Below, one piece after another: positions 1 through 6,572 of a DNA stretch of 6,796 bases. Location: contig JAGHDS010000422.1 of NCBI GenBank assembly GCA_021159845.1, positions 1 to 6,796 of the forward strand, given 5' to 3'. Origin of the DNA: Anaerolineae bacterium (GTDB lineage: Bacteria; Chloroflexota; Anaerolineae; DUEN01). Within the stretch, counting starts at the first letter, position 1. The number at the start of each line of letters is the position of its first letter. Under the pieces are notes generated by a model. It worked only from the letters and a program-made list of their open reading frames with translations. It did no database searches and was not told the DNA's origin. The translations under genes and the position numbers were made by a program.

Positions 1-192
1 ATATAAAGGAGCGCTGCATCATTCAAGACAGAAGCCGTGGCACCGCCTCTTCACGAGACTGTCGCCATAGCTCCGCGCGGCAGCTAGCCTGTTACACCGC
101 GCGGCGGCCGACTGAGGGGCAATTTCCACTACATAACATAGCCCCAAGTAGCCCAAGCACGTCCTGGCCGGGCGAGGATGCCCGGGGATCTC

Positions 193-202
193 AGGGAGGT
201 GA
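193..202 (+). promoter_or_regulatory. Strong Shine-Dalgarno of the SIS gene
   Basis: AGGGAGGTGA is a near-perfect anti-16S match placed 9 bases before the ATG at 212. It fixes the start of the SIS-domain gene and predicts efficient initiation. A short GC hairpin (CCGGGC at 168-173, GCCCGG at 180-185) lies just upstream of it and does not cover the core of the site. Confidence 0.85.
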
Positions 203-211
203 AAGGTCACC

Positions 212-1252
212 ATGTCATATCTAGACCAGGAAATTCACGAACAACCGAGGGTAATCGAGCGCCTCTTGGAGGCTACTCAGCGGACGATAGAAAAACTGGC
301 TGCTGCTATGCGGGATCGCGACGTGCGTTACATCATGATCGCGGCGCGCGGGACATCGGATAATGCCGGGATATATGCGAAGTACGTCTTCTCCGCGTTC
401 AACGGCCTCCCGGTGGCGCTGGCGACACCGTCCCTGTTCACCCTTTATCACAAGCCGCCACGCTTGCGCGATGTGCTCGTGCTGGGTATTTCGCAATCCG
501 GGCAATCAACCGACGTCGTCGAAGTCATACAGGAGGCGGCCCGGCAAGGAGCTTTGACGGCGGCGATCACCAACGACCCGAACTCACCGCTGGCACAGTC
601 GGCCGAGTTCTCGTTGGATTTGAACGCTGGTCCGGAAAAGGCCGTGGCCGCGACCAAGACGTATACCACGTCCCTTACGACGCTGGCTTTACTCTCGGCC
701 GTGCTGGCTCAAGATGAGGAGCGGCTGGAGACCCTGGCACAACTGCCGGACGATGTCGCGCTCACATTGGAGATCACGGAGGAGGCCGTGAAGCAACGGG
801 CTGAACGTTACCGCTACATGGAGGATTGCGTAGTCATCGGCCGTGGCTACAACTACGCGACGGCCTTTGAGATCGCCCTGAAGCTGAAGGAGTTGACTTA
901 TGTTGTCGCTGCTTCCTACTCCTCCGCCGATTTCCAGCACGGGCCTATGGCCATGATCGACCCTGGGTTCCCAGTGTTGGTTGCTGCGCCCAGCGGTGCG
1001 CTGTTCCCGAACTTGATGGATTTCCTAACACAGCTTCGGAAACGGAACGCTGAGCTGCTTGTCATCTCTAATCGCTCGGAGGCGTTGAGCCTGGCCCAAA
1101 CCCCGATGCCCTTGCCGTCTCGCGTCCCGGAGTGGCTTTCCCCGGTGGTGGCCGTTATTCCCGGGCAGCTGCTGGCCCTTTATCTCGCTCTGGCTAAGGG
1201 ATTGGATCCCGACGCGCCGCGCGGCCTCAAGAAGATCACTGTCACCGAGTGA
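212..1252 (+). CDS. Stand-alone GlmS-type isomerase (double SIS domain) protein, probable sugar-phosphate isomerase or deaminase
   Basis: This 346-residue soluble protein matches the C-terminal isomerase half of glucosamine-6-phosphate synthase (GlmS) and lacks the N-terminal glutaminase domain. The first SIS domain (about residues 25-165) has RGTSDNAG at 46-53 and the sugar-phosphate loop SQSGQS at 94-99. The second (about 195-330) has GRGYNYATAFE at 210-220 and ALKLKE at 222-227. Aligned by spacing with E. coli GlmS, E227, H243, R337 and K341 fall on the catalytic or gating residues E488, H504, R599 and K603, and the tail PRGLKKITVTE copies the GlmS C-terminus. Lone proteins of this type include NagB-II glucosamine-6-phosphate deaminases and AgaS- or FrlB-like enzymes. 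An amino-sugar phosphate deaminase/isomerase is therefore the best guess, but the substrate is inferred. The start is set by the strong Shine-Dalgarno at 193-202. No sugar kinase, NagA or regulator is visible in the window; upstream genes may be cut off. Confidence 0.9.
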   Translation: MSYLDQEIHEQPRVIERLLEATQRTIEKLAAAMRDRDVRYIMIAARGTSDNAGIYAKYVFSAFNGLPVALATPSLFTLYHKPPRLRDVLVLGISQSGQSTDVVEVIQEAARQGALTAAITNDPNSPLAQSAEFSLDLNAGPEKAVAATKTYTTSLTTLALLSAVLAQDEERLETLAQLPDDVALTLEITEEAVKQRAERYRYMEDCVVIGRGYNYATAFEIALKLKELTYVVAASYSSADFQHGPMAMIDPGFPVLVAAPSGALFPNLMDFLTQLRKRNAELLVISNRSEALSLAQTPMPLPSRVPEWLSPVVAVIPGQLLALYLALAKGLDPDAPRGLKKITVTE

Positions 1253-1354
1253 AAACTGCGTGCCTTTGACTGCTGGACTCTTAGGGACTGGGATTTGGGA
1301 ATGGTGGCTCGTTCGCATCGAGTGTTAACGAGGTGGAGGGCAGGAGGGAGCAAA

Positions 1355-2998
1355 TCAGGGTTGCCGTTCTAACTCTTCCAACAAGCGTTCGAGCTCTTCC
1401 ACCCGTCGGCGGGCGGCCTCTAGCTCTGCCTGCAGTTGTGCTCGTCGCTTATCGTCCATGTGCGTGGGCTTGGTGAGCCCCTCTCCCAGACGGGTGTCCC
1501 CACGAATGGCCCATCCTTGGAAGCCCCACCAGAACCCGGCCATAGCGGCGGTCGCCAATGGCTCGGCGATCTGGAGCACGATGGACCCAGTCAGCGGTTC
1601 GCCGAGCAGCAAGCTCAGAACCCGATATACCACGGTCGCTAGATTGAGCAGTACCAGCACGGCGGCGACCAATGTGCTGCCGTAGAGGTATACTTTCCTG
1701 ATCACCGACCGACGCTCAGCACGCCCGGCGTCATCACCTCGCCGGGCGACTGTTTGGATGACGACCCAATGGATCCACCAGATAGGCCCTCCTATAGCGA
1801 TCAGCGCCGTGGCCAGGCTTATATGCTCTTGCCACCATCTCCTCCCGACGTCGATCGACTGGCGTGGGGCCTCCAGGCCGATCTCCAGTCCAACACGCAA
1901 GAGGTCCGTAAGCCCATACCAGAGCAGGCCTAGCCCCACTGCCGCAACGAGGTAGAAGTAGATCCGTCGGATCGTTGCAGCCTCCGGTGGCTCGGCTACA
2001 CGTTCCGCCTCCGATCGTACCAGCCGCCAGTGTGCCCACCAGACGATCGCACCTGGTGGCAAGTAGGAGAGTGCGCGGGCAATCTGTGTCCACAGCGGTG
2101 GTTGGGGAGGAAAAGCGTATCTCAACGCTGCCAGGATCCCCAGTCGTAGGAGCCAGGCGGCGTATCCTAAAGTTATGCCTGTCCCCAATAGGACGGCGGC
2201 ATACAGGTATATCTTGTGAAGGACAGCCTGCCGCTCGTCGGGTGATCGTCTCGCCCATCCCATCAGGCCATGCCAGGCTGGCCACCATATGACCAACCCG
2301 ATCACGGCCAACTTCACGGCGTCTGCCAGGAGCGCCCGCCACCAATTTCCCGTCACATCGTAGATCGTCCGAGAAGGGCCGAGCAATTCCAGGATGGACC
2401 GTAAGAGGCGAGCCGTGCCGAGCGTCATCATCACCAGCCCACCTAGAGCGGCCAGCGTGAAGTAAAGACGTCGCCAGTTGGCCGCCCAACCGACCTCTTC
2501 CCCATAGTCGCCATCCTGGTGAATCGTTCGCCAGATGTATGCCCACCCTATGGCAGCGAAGCTCGCGTTGCCCAGCCAGCTTATCGGTTGGCTGGGCCAT
2601 TCCGCCGACGTCTCCCCGCCTACCAAGACCCACACGACCTCGCGGATCAACCGGGCGGCGAAGCCGGCTCCCACAAGTAACAAGATGGCCAGCGCGATGT
2701 ATAGATAGCCCTTGCGGGAAGAAGCCGTGCGTTCCGCCTCGTCACGTTTAGTCATCCGTTGTGCCCATGTCCAGTGGATGGCATACAGAGGCAAAGCAAC
2801 CAGGATCATGGCGCCCCACTGGGCAAATGCTCGACGGGCCCATAGCAGCGTGTTCACGTCGTAACGGGAATGAGGGCTTAGCCATACAGCGAGCAGGACA
2901 CCCGTCAGATTAGTCACGCCAGCCAGCAGAGCGATCAGGGTGATTAAGCACATCACGTATATATAGATGCGGCGAACAGAAGCCATCACTATCACCAT
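1355..2998 (-). CDS. DUF5671-repeat polytopic membrane protein, about 12 helices, C-terminal coiled coil
   Basis: This 547-residue integral membrane protein has no known function. It consists of six related units of about 80 residues. Each opens with a basic-aromatic motif before a helix: RRIYIY (9-14), RKGYLY (95-100), RRLYF (176-180), HKIYLY (261-266), RRIYFY (344-349) and RKVYLY (434-439). Each ends in a second, tryptophan-rich helix followed by basic residues, for example IHWTWAQR (74-81), WWAHWRLVR (320-328) and WWIHWVVIQ (407-415). This pattern is typical of DUF5671 proteins as I recall the family. Two helices per unit predict about 12 membrane segments. The tail (about 514-547) is charged and heptad-like (RRRVEELERLLEELE), so it is probably a short cytoplasmic coiled coil for oligomerisation or partner binding. 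The ATG at 2998 overlaps the stop of the preceding gene (ATGGTGA), implying translational coupling; an in-frame ATG at 2986 is an alternative start. It faces the SIS gene convergently across about 100 bases with no convincing terminator. Confidence 0.8.
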   Translation of the reverse strand: MVIVMASVRRIYIYVMCLITLIALLAGVTNLTGVLLAVWLSPHSRYDVNTLLWARRAFAQWGAMILVALPLYAIHWTWAQRMTKRDEAERTASSRKGYLYIALAILLLVGAGFAARLIREVVWVLVGGETSAEWPSQPISWLGNASFAAIGWAYIWRTIHQDGDYGEEVGWAANWRRLYFTLAALGGLVMMTLGTARLLRSILELLGPSRTIYDVTGNWWRALLADAVKLAVIGLVIWWPAWHGLMGWARRSPDERQAVLHKIYLYAAVLLGTGITLGYAAWLLRLGILAALRYAFPPQPPLWTQIARALSYLPPGAIVWWAHWRLVRSEAERVAEPPEAATIRRIYFYLVAAVGLGLLWYGLTDLLRVGLEIGLEAPRQSIDVGRRWWQEHISLATALIAIGGPIWWIHWVVIQTVARRGDDAGRAERRSVIRKVYLYGSTLVAAVLVLLNLATVVYRVLSLLLGEPLTGSIVLQIAEPLATAAMAGFWWGFQGWAIRGDTRLGEGLTKPTHMDDKRRAQLQAELEAARRRVEELERLLEELERQP

Positions 2999-3444
2999 AA
3001 GGGGAAATACTGATCAATGCGCCACTTGCCGTCCTCACGGACCAGGGGTACGGTATAATCGGATGACCACTCCGATCGGTTAAAGGGTCCCCGCGCTGAG
3101 AAATGGGTGACCGTAACATCCACCCACGCTCGATCTCCCTCCTGGCGGACGCCGCTTATGTGCAGGCGGACAGCAATATTCGTATCCCGAGGAGGCAGTG
3201 GAATAGTGCCTCCTCGGATTGATTCCCTCGCGCGGTGAGTGAGATAGCCTTCCAGTCGGTCAACGTCGCCGCGTTGCTGGGCGATGAACGCATCATGGAC
3301 GACACCAGCCGGCGTGTTCTCATTCAGGTAATCCTCGGTCTCCTGCATGGTTCCACGCATCATCCACAGTGAACCGAAAGCGATGAGGAGAAGCACTCCG
3401 ATCCCCGCCGCGATCATCCACCCAAGCCGATTCAGTGCCCTCAT
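2992..3444 (-). CDS. Membrane-anchored NTF2-like (DUF4878-like) small protein
   Basis: This 150-residue protein has a single N-terminal hydrophobic segment (about residues 8-28, WMIAAGIGVLLLIAFGSLWMM) after a short basic start. A globular domain follows (about 45-149) with the NTF2/SnoaL-like pattern: an opening helix (VVHDAFIAQQRGDVDRLEGYL, about 48-68), then beta strands in which residues 105-114 (RAWVDVTVTH) and the closing DGKWRIDQYFPLW (138-150) stand out. Such anchored domains usually sit outside the membrane and bind ligands or partners; no catalytic residues are evident. The frame stays open upstream to 3615, but that extension overlaps surE and is composed like non-coding sequence. 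The ATG at 3444 is preferred because GAGGGG lies 7 bases before it and the hydrophobic segment follows at once. It lies 106 bases after surE and overlaps the DUF5671 gene by 7 bases, so the two products may work together. The family label is moderate; the function is unknown. Confidence 0.72.
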   Translation of the reverse strand: MRALNRLGWMIAAGIGVLLLIAFGSLWMMRGTMQETEDYLNENTPAGVVHDAFIAQQRGDVDRLEGYLTHRARESIRGGTIPLPPRDTNIAVRLHISGVRQEGDRAWVDVTVTHFSARGPFNRSEWSSDYTVPLVREDGKWRIDQYFPLW

Positions 3445-3550
3445 GGAACATCCCCTCGCGTAGAGTTGTACCCTGACATCCCGGAACAGGACGATTTGAC
3501 CGGATGGCCATACATCCTCACGACAGGCCCTTGATCTCTTTGATTCCCCT

Positions 3551-4384
3551 TCACTTCTGATTTCCTCTCTCGTCCGCCTGCAATAGCGCTCCCCTGAACC
3601 AGCCCAAATTGACACACCGGCTCAGGTTTAAGGAGAGGGGAGTCACGGAGACAACGCGGTCCCGCGCGAATGCCCAGATATCGGAGTCTGGCTCCAGCGT
3701 CTCCCAGTCGATGTACACCTCATAGGCTAGCTCCTGAGGCTCCCCGAAGCGCGGTGGCTGTCGTAGATACGCTCGGTAGTAAGGTTGCAGGGACTGCCGG
3801 GTAACTCGCCAGGGTGTGTCTCTCGTCGCCTCCGCGGGTATGTCTACCTTGATCACATTGGCATCAGGAGGTAGCGGCGTTTCCAGGAGGCGTTGGGCAA
3901 AGTAGCGGGTGAAGTACTCACTCGCTGACCAGTCGATCAGAGTGCCTGAATTATGGTTATAGTGAAATGTGGACGGGACTTCCAGCGAGACAGCTAGGCC
4001 GGGAATCCCCATAGCGCCTGCCTGCAACGCGGCTCCCACAGTGCCGGAGAGCGTGGTCACAGTGCCAAGGTTCTCTCCGTGATTGATGCCTGCTATCACC
4101 AGTTCCGGTAAACGGCCAGCCACAGCGATGGTCCCGTGTAACACGGCTTGCGCCGGGGAGCCCTCAATGGCATAAGCCGTGTATTCCGTGCTACCCACGC
4201 GTAGCACATGAGGGTAGATCGCGCAACTGTTACCGCTGGGCATACTGCGTCCCATGCTGCTCTGCTGTTGAGCAGGGGCGATGATCAGCAGATCGCCTAG
4301 ACCCTGGACTGCGCGTACGGCGGCCACCAGTCCGGGAGATGCCAATCCATCATCGTTCGTGATCAGAATCAGTGATGTACCCAT
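3551..4384 (-). CDS. surE: 5'/3'-nucleotidase SurE
   Basis: This 277-residue protein matches SurE, a metal-dependent phosphatase that removes phosphate from 5'- and 3'-nucleoside monophosphates and, in some species, short polyphosphate. The family hallmarks are present: the N-terminal ILITNDDG with metal-ligand aspartates D11 and D12, IAPAQQQSSMG (35-45) with the likely serine ligand S42, EGSPAQAVLHG (74-84), and AGINHGENLG (98-107) with the metal-ligand asparagine N101. SGTVGAALQAGAMGIPGLAVSL (113-134) is the usual phosphate-binding and core segment. The length is slightly above the roughly 250-residue norm because of a longer C-terminal part (about 190-277), which in this family forms the dimer arm. 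The start at 4384 places the conserved ILITNDDG a few residues in, as expected. The Shine-Dalgarno is poor (GGCGG 6 bases before the ATG, or AGAGG 13 bases before). It is first in a leftward group with the NTF2-like and DUF5671 genes and divergent from the epimerase. The usual pcm, nlpD or rpoS neighbours are not seen. Confidence 0.95.
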   Translation of the reverse strand: MGTSLILITNDDGLASPGLVAAVRAVQGLGDLLIIAPAQQQSSMGRSMPSGNSCAIYPHVLRVGSTEYTAYAIEGSPAQAVLHGTIAVAGRLPELVIAGINHGENLGTVTTLSGTVGAALQAGAMGIPGLAVSLEVPSTFHYNHNSGTLIDWSASEYFTRYFAQRLLETPLPPDANVIKVDIPAEATRDTPWRVTRQSLQPYYRAYLRQPPRFGEPQELAYEVYIDWETLEPDSDIWAFARDRVVSVTPLSLNLSRCVNLGWFRGALLQADERGNQK

Positions 4385-4532
4385 ATGATACCGCCAGCCT
4401 CTTAATGATCGACGCTTATCCTATGATACCAGGTACTGGACACAAAGCATAATGCTAAATGCACGGGTTCACTGAGCTTGATATGTGTGGGATGCTGCAC
4501 CGTTCATGCGCATGTGAGTGATCCTCCTACCC

Positions 4533-4566
4533 CAATGATGAAAATGATCCCACAAGGCAATCATTG
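4533..4566. repeat. Inverted repeat CAATGAT/ATCATTG overlapping the epimerase -35
   Basis: CAATGAT (4533-4539) and ATCATTG (4560-4566) are perfect 7-base inverted arms 20 bases apart. The right arm runs into the -35 hexamer at 4564-4569. AATGAT also recurs directly at 4543-4548, 9 bases after the first copy. The placement would suit a repressor or regulator site, but no regulator is identified and a chance repeat is possible. Confidence 0.3.
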
Positions 4567-4592
4567 ACAGCCCAGAACCTTTCGTGTATCTT
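4564..4592 (+). promoter_or_regulatory. Sigma-70-type promoter of the epimerase gene
   Basis: A consensus -35 TTGACA (4564-4569) is followed by an exact 17-base spacer and TATCTT (4587-4592), which matches TATAAT at 4 of 6 positions. Transcription would start near 4599-4600, leaving a leader of about 34 bases. The in-frame TTG at 4592 overlaps the -10 box and so cannot be the translation start from this promoter, which supports the ATG at 4634. Confidence 0.7.
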
Positions 4593-4633
4593 TGAGCGAG
4601 GTACATTACGAAAAGAAAGGGAGTGGACTACCG

Positions 4634-5557
4634 ATGACGAAGATCTTGGTAACGGGTGGAGCGGGGTTCATAGGCTCCCATATCGTGGACACGTACATTG
4701 AAGCTGGCCATGATGTGGTTGTCATTGATAATCTGGTGACCGGTAAGCGGGAGAATGTGAATCCCAAAGCAACATTTTATGAAGTCGATATTCGCGAGCC
4801 AGAGGCAGTCGAGACGGTTTTCGCCGCGGAGAAGCCACAGGTCATCTGCCATCAAGCGGCGCTGGCAAACGTGCGTCAGTCGCTGGAAGAGCCGATCACC
4901 TACGCCGAGGTGAACATCTTAGGCTCCATCGTGTTGCTGGAGATGGCGCGTAAGTACGGCTCCCAGCGGTTTATCTACGCCTCGACGGGAGGAGCCTGTT
5001 ATGGAGAGCCTGAGTTCCTGCCGGTGACTGAGGATCATCCCATTAACCCACTGGATCCTTATGGGGCCAGCAAACATACAGTGGAGCATTATCTCTATCT
5101 GTACAGACATAATTATGGACTTCCTTATGTGGTGTTGCGATACCCGAATGTGTATGGGCCGCGCCAGGACCCGCTGGGAGAGGCGGGCGTGGTGGCGATC
5201 TTCACCGGCCTGATGATCCAGGGGAAGCAGCCGACTATCAACGGCAGCGGGGAGCAGCAACGAGATTTCGTCTACGTAGGTGATATCGCCCGGGCGAACT
5301 TGCTGGCCCTGGAGAAGGGAAATGGGATTTACAACATCGGATCCGGGATTCCTACCGATGTGAACACGATTTTCGCTGAGTTAAAGGCGATCACCGGCTA
5401 TCCGGGTGAAGCTCGCTATGGGCCTCCAAAGAAGGGGGAGGTTTTCCGCATCTACATCGACGCCTCGAAAGCTCGAAAGGAGCTAGGGTGGGAGCCAACC
5501 GTCTCCCTGCGAGAGGGGCTCAAACGCACGGTCGATTTCTTCCGCCAATCGAAGTAA
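4634..5557 (+). CDS. NAD-dependent sugar epimerase, UDP-glucose 4-epimerase (GalE) type
   Basis: This 307-residue extended short-chain dehydrogenase/reductase probably interconverts UDP-glucose and UDP-galactose or a related UDP-sugar pair, supplying precursors for glycans. The Rossmann motif GGAGFIGSH (8-16) has the GxxGxxG pattern, and D32 in VVVIDNL suits NAD rather than NADP. The catalytic part shows STGGACYGEP (117-126) and YGASK with Y143 and K147 (YxxxK). RYPNVYGPRQDP (169-180) and RDFVYVGD (210-217) are typical substrate-domain motifs of GalE-like enzymes, and the protein ends with the usual ELGWEPTVSLREGL. Length is normal for short bacterial GalE proteins. The ATG at 4634 is chosen because it places the Rossmann strand at residue 3, follows GGGAG (4619-4623), and lies downstream of the promoter. 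The substrate could also be a UDP-N-acetylhexosamine or UDP-uronic acid; sequence alone does not decide. The glycosyltransferase lies 70 bases downstream. Confidence 0.88.
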   Translation: MTKILVTGGAGFIGSHIVDTYIEAGHDVVVIDNLVTGKRENVNPKATFYEVDIREPEAVETVFAAEKPQVICHQAALANVRQSLEEPITYAEVNILGSIVLLEMARKYGSQRFIYASTGGACYGEPEFLPVTEDHPINPLDPYGASKHTVEHYLYLYRHNYGLPYVVLRYPNVYGPRQDPLGEAGVVAIFTGLMIQGKQPTINGSGEQQRDFVYVGDIARANLLALEKGNGIYNIGSGIPTDVNTIFAELKAITGYPGEARYGPPKKGEVFRIYIDASKARKELGWEPTVSLREGLKRTVDFFRQSK

Positions 5558-5576
5558 AATCGATCTCCGTTATGAG

Positions 5577-5616
5577 ACGTTCGGCGGCTTGGCTCAGGCC
5601 GCCGAACGTGCGTTTT
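5577..5616 (+). terminator. Perfect 12-bp hairpin, probable terminator after the epimerase gene
   Basis: ACGTTCGGCGGC (5577-5588) pairs perfectly with GCCGCCGAACGT (5598-5609) across a 9-base loop, and TTTT (5613-5616) follows. It begins 20 bases after the epimerase stop and ends 18 bases before the glycosyltransferase start. The T run is short and offset by 3 bases, so it may be only a partial terminator or a 3'-end stabilising stem. A TTG at 5589 that would extend the glycosyltransferase frame lies inside the loop. Confidence 0.7.
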
Positions 5617-5627
5617 CGGGGGAAGTG

Positions 5628-6572
5628 ATGCGGATTGCATTGAATGGGTGGTTTTGGGGGCAGATGAACACGGGTAGCGGTCAGGTTCTGCATGGCCTGG
5701 TGCGCTGGTTACCGCGCGCCTCCCCGGATGATGAACGTTGGCTGATCGTACCCAGGCAGGCTGGGCATGTGGGGGATGTGTCCGGGTGGCAGGTTGTACG
5801 TGTGAGCACACCTTTCGATCGGGTGCACGAGAATCTTGCCAAAGTGTGGTTTGAGCAAATCGCCTTTCCCCGCGCCTGCCAGGCTTTAGACGTGGATATC
5901 GCCCATATCCCATATTGGGGATCTCCCTGGTGGCGGCCTTGTCGCATCATTGTGACCATACATGACCTGATCCCGTTGCTGTTGCCCGGGTATCGGGGCG
6001 GCTTTCTGCAGCGTCTATACACGACTCTGGTCGCTCATACAGCTCGCCGCGCTCACCTCATCCTCACCGACTCCGAGGCGTCTAGGCAGGACATTATAAA
6101 GCATCTGGGTGTGCCGTCAGAGCGCGTGCGTACGGTATACTTGGCGGCGGACGAGCGGTACGGCCGCCCCATCCCGGAGGAGGAGCTGCAGCGTGTCCGG
6201 GAACGATACGGCCTACCCGAGCGATTCATCTTGTACCTGGGAGGCTTTGACACGCGCAAGAATGTGCCGCGTCTCCTCACTGCCTACGCTCACCTGGTGC
6301 AAGAGGGGAGACATCGCGGTGTGCCACTGGTGATCGCTGGACGCCTGCCCAGCCAGGATACACCCTTCACACCAGACCCCCGGCGCGTGGCTCGTGATCT
6401 GGGCATTGAGTCGTGGGTATACTTTCCTGGATGGATCTCGGAGGAGGATAAGCCCGCCATGTACGCCCTGGCTGATATGTTCGTATTTATCCCGACGTAT
6501 GAGGGGTTCGGGCTACCTGCCTTAGAGGCCATGATGTCTTGCAGCATGTCGGAGAGGAGAGAGAGAAGTTAG
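5628..6572 (+). CDS. GT4-type glycosyltransferase, C-terminally truncated
   Basis: This 314-residue GT-B glycosyltransferase (family 4-like) would transfer a sugar from a nucleotide donor in glycan or surface polysaccharide synthesis. The N-terminal acceptor domain (about 1-165) includes a family-typical segment around 93-113 ending in VTIHDLIP (109-116), and TDSEASRQDI (147-156). The C-terminal donor domain opens with ILYLGGFDTRKNVPRLL (201-217), containing the R210-K211 pair, and reaches the EX7E motif with E292 and E300 in YEGFGLPALEAM. Family members then continue with a segment like ACGTPV and a further 60-80 residues. Here the protein turns into MSCSMSERRERS and stops, so the last Rossmann strands and C-terminal helix are missing. 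No continuation appears in other frames downstream, which favours an insertion, deletion or misjoin near 6534 over a simple frameshift. It is probably inactive unless the join is an artefact. The ATG at 5628 has a GGGGGA 4 bases upstream; the TTG at 5589 falls in a hairpin loop and is less likely. Confidence 0.82.
   Translation: MRIALNGWFWGQMNTGSGQVLHGLVRWLPRASPDDERWLIVPRQAGHVGDVSGWQVVRVSTPFDRVHENLAKVWFEQIAFPRACQALDVDIAHIPYWGSPWWRPCRIIVTIHDLIPLLLPGYRGGFLQRLYTTLVAHTARRAHLILTDSEASRQDIIKHLGVPSERVRTVYLAADERYGRPIPEEELQRVRERYGLPERFILYLGGFDTRKNVPRLLTAYAHLVQEGRHRGVPLVIAGRLPSQDTPFTPDPRRVARDLGIESWVYFPGWISEEDKPAMYALADMFVFIPTYEGFGLPALEAMMSCSMSERRERS

Noticed and set aside
1..211. A glmS ribozyme or other riboswitch before the GlmS-like gene
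   Set aside because: The leader lacks the conserved glmS ribozyme core and pseudoknot segments I would expect. Only a small GC hairpin at 168-185 is visible, and no promoter boxes are convincing.
1734..2633. A 299-codon open frame on the - strand inside the DUF5671 gene
   Set aside because: It lies in another frame of the same strand, is rich in Gly, Arg and Pro without any domain, and is explained as a shadow of the longer membrane-protein frame.
3502..3517. Small hairpin GGATG/CATCC between surE and the NTF2-like gene
   Set aside because: It has only 5 base pairs and no T run in either direction, so it is not a credible terminator.
3445..3615. N-terminal extension of the NTF2-like protein to 3615
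   Set aside because: It overlaps the end of surE, has no protein-like pattern, and would bury the hydrophobic anchor. The ATG at 3444 has a good Shine-Dalgarno.
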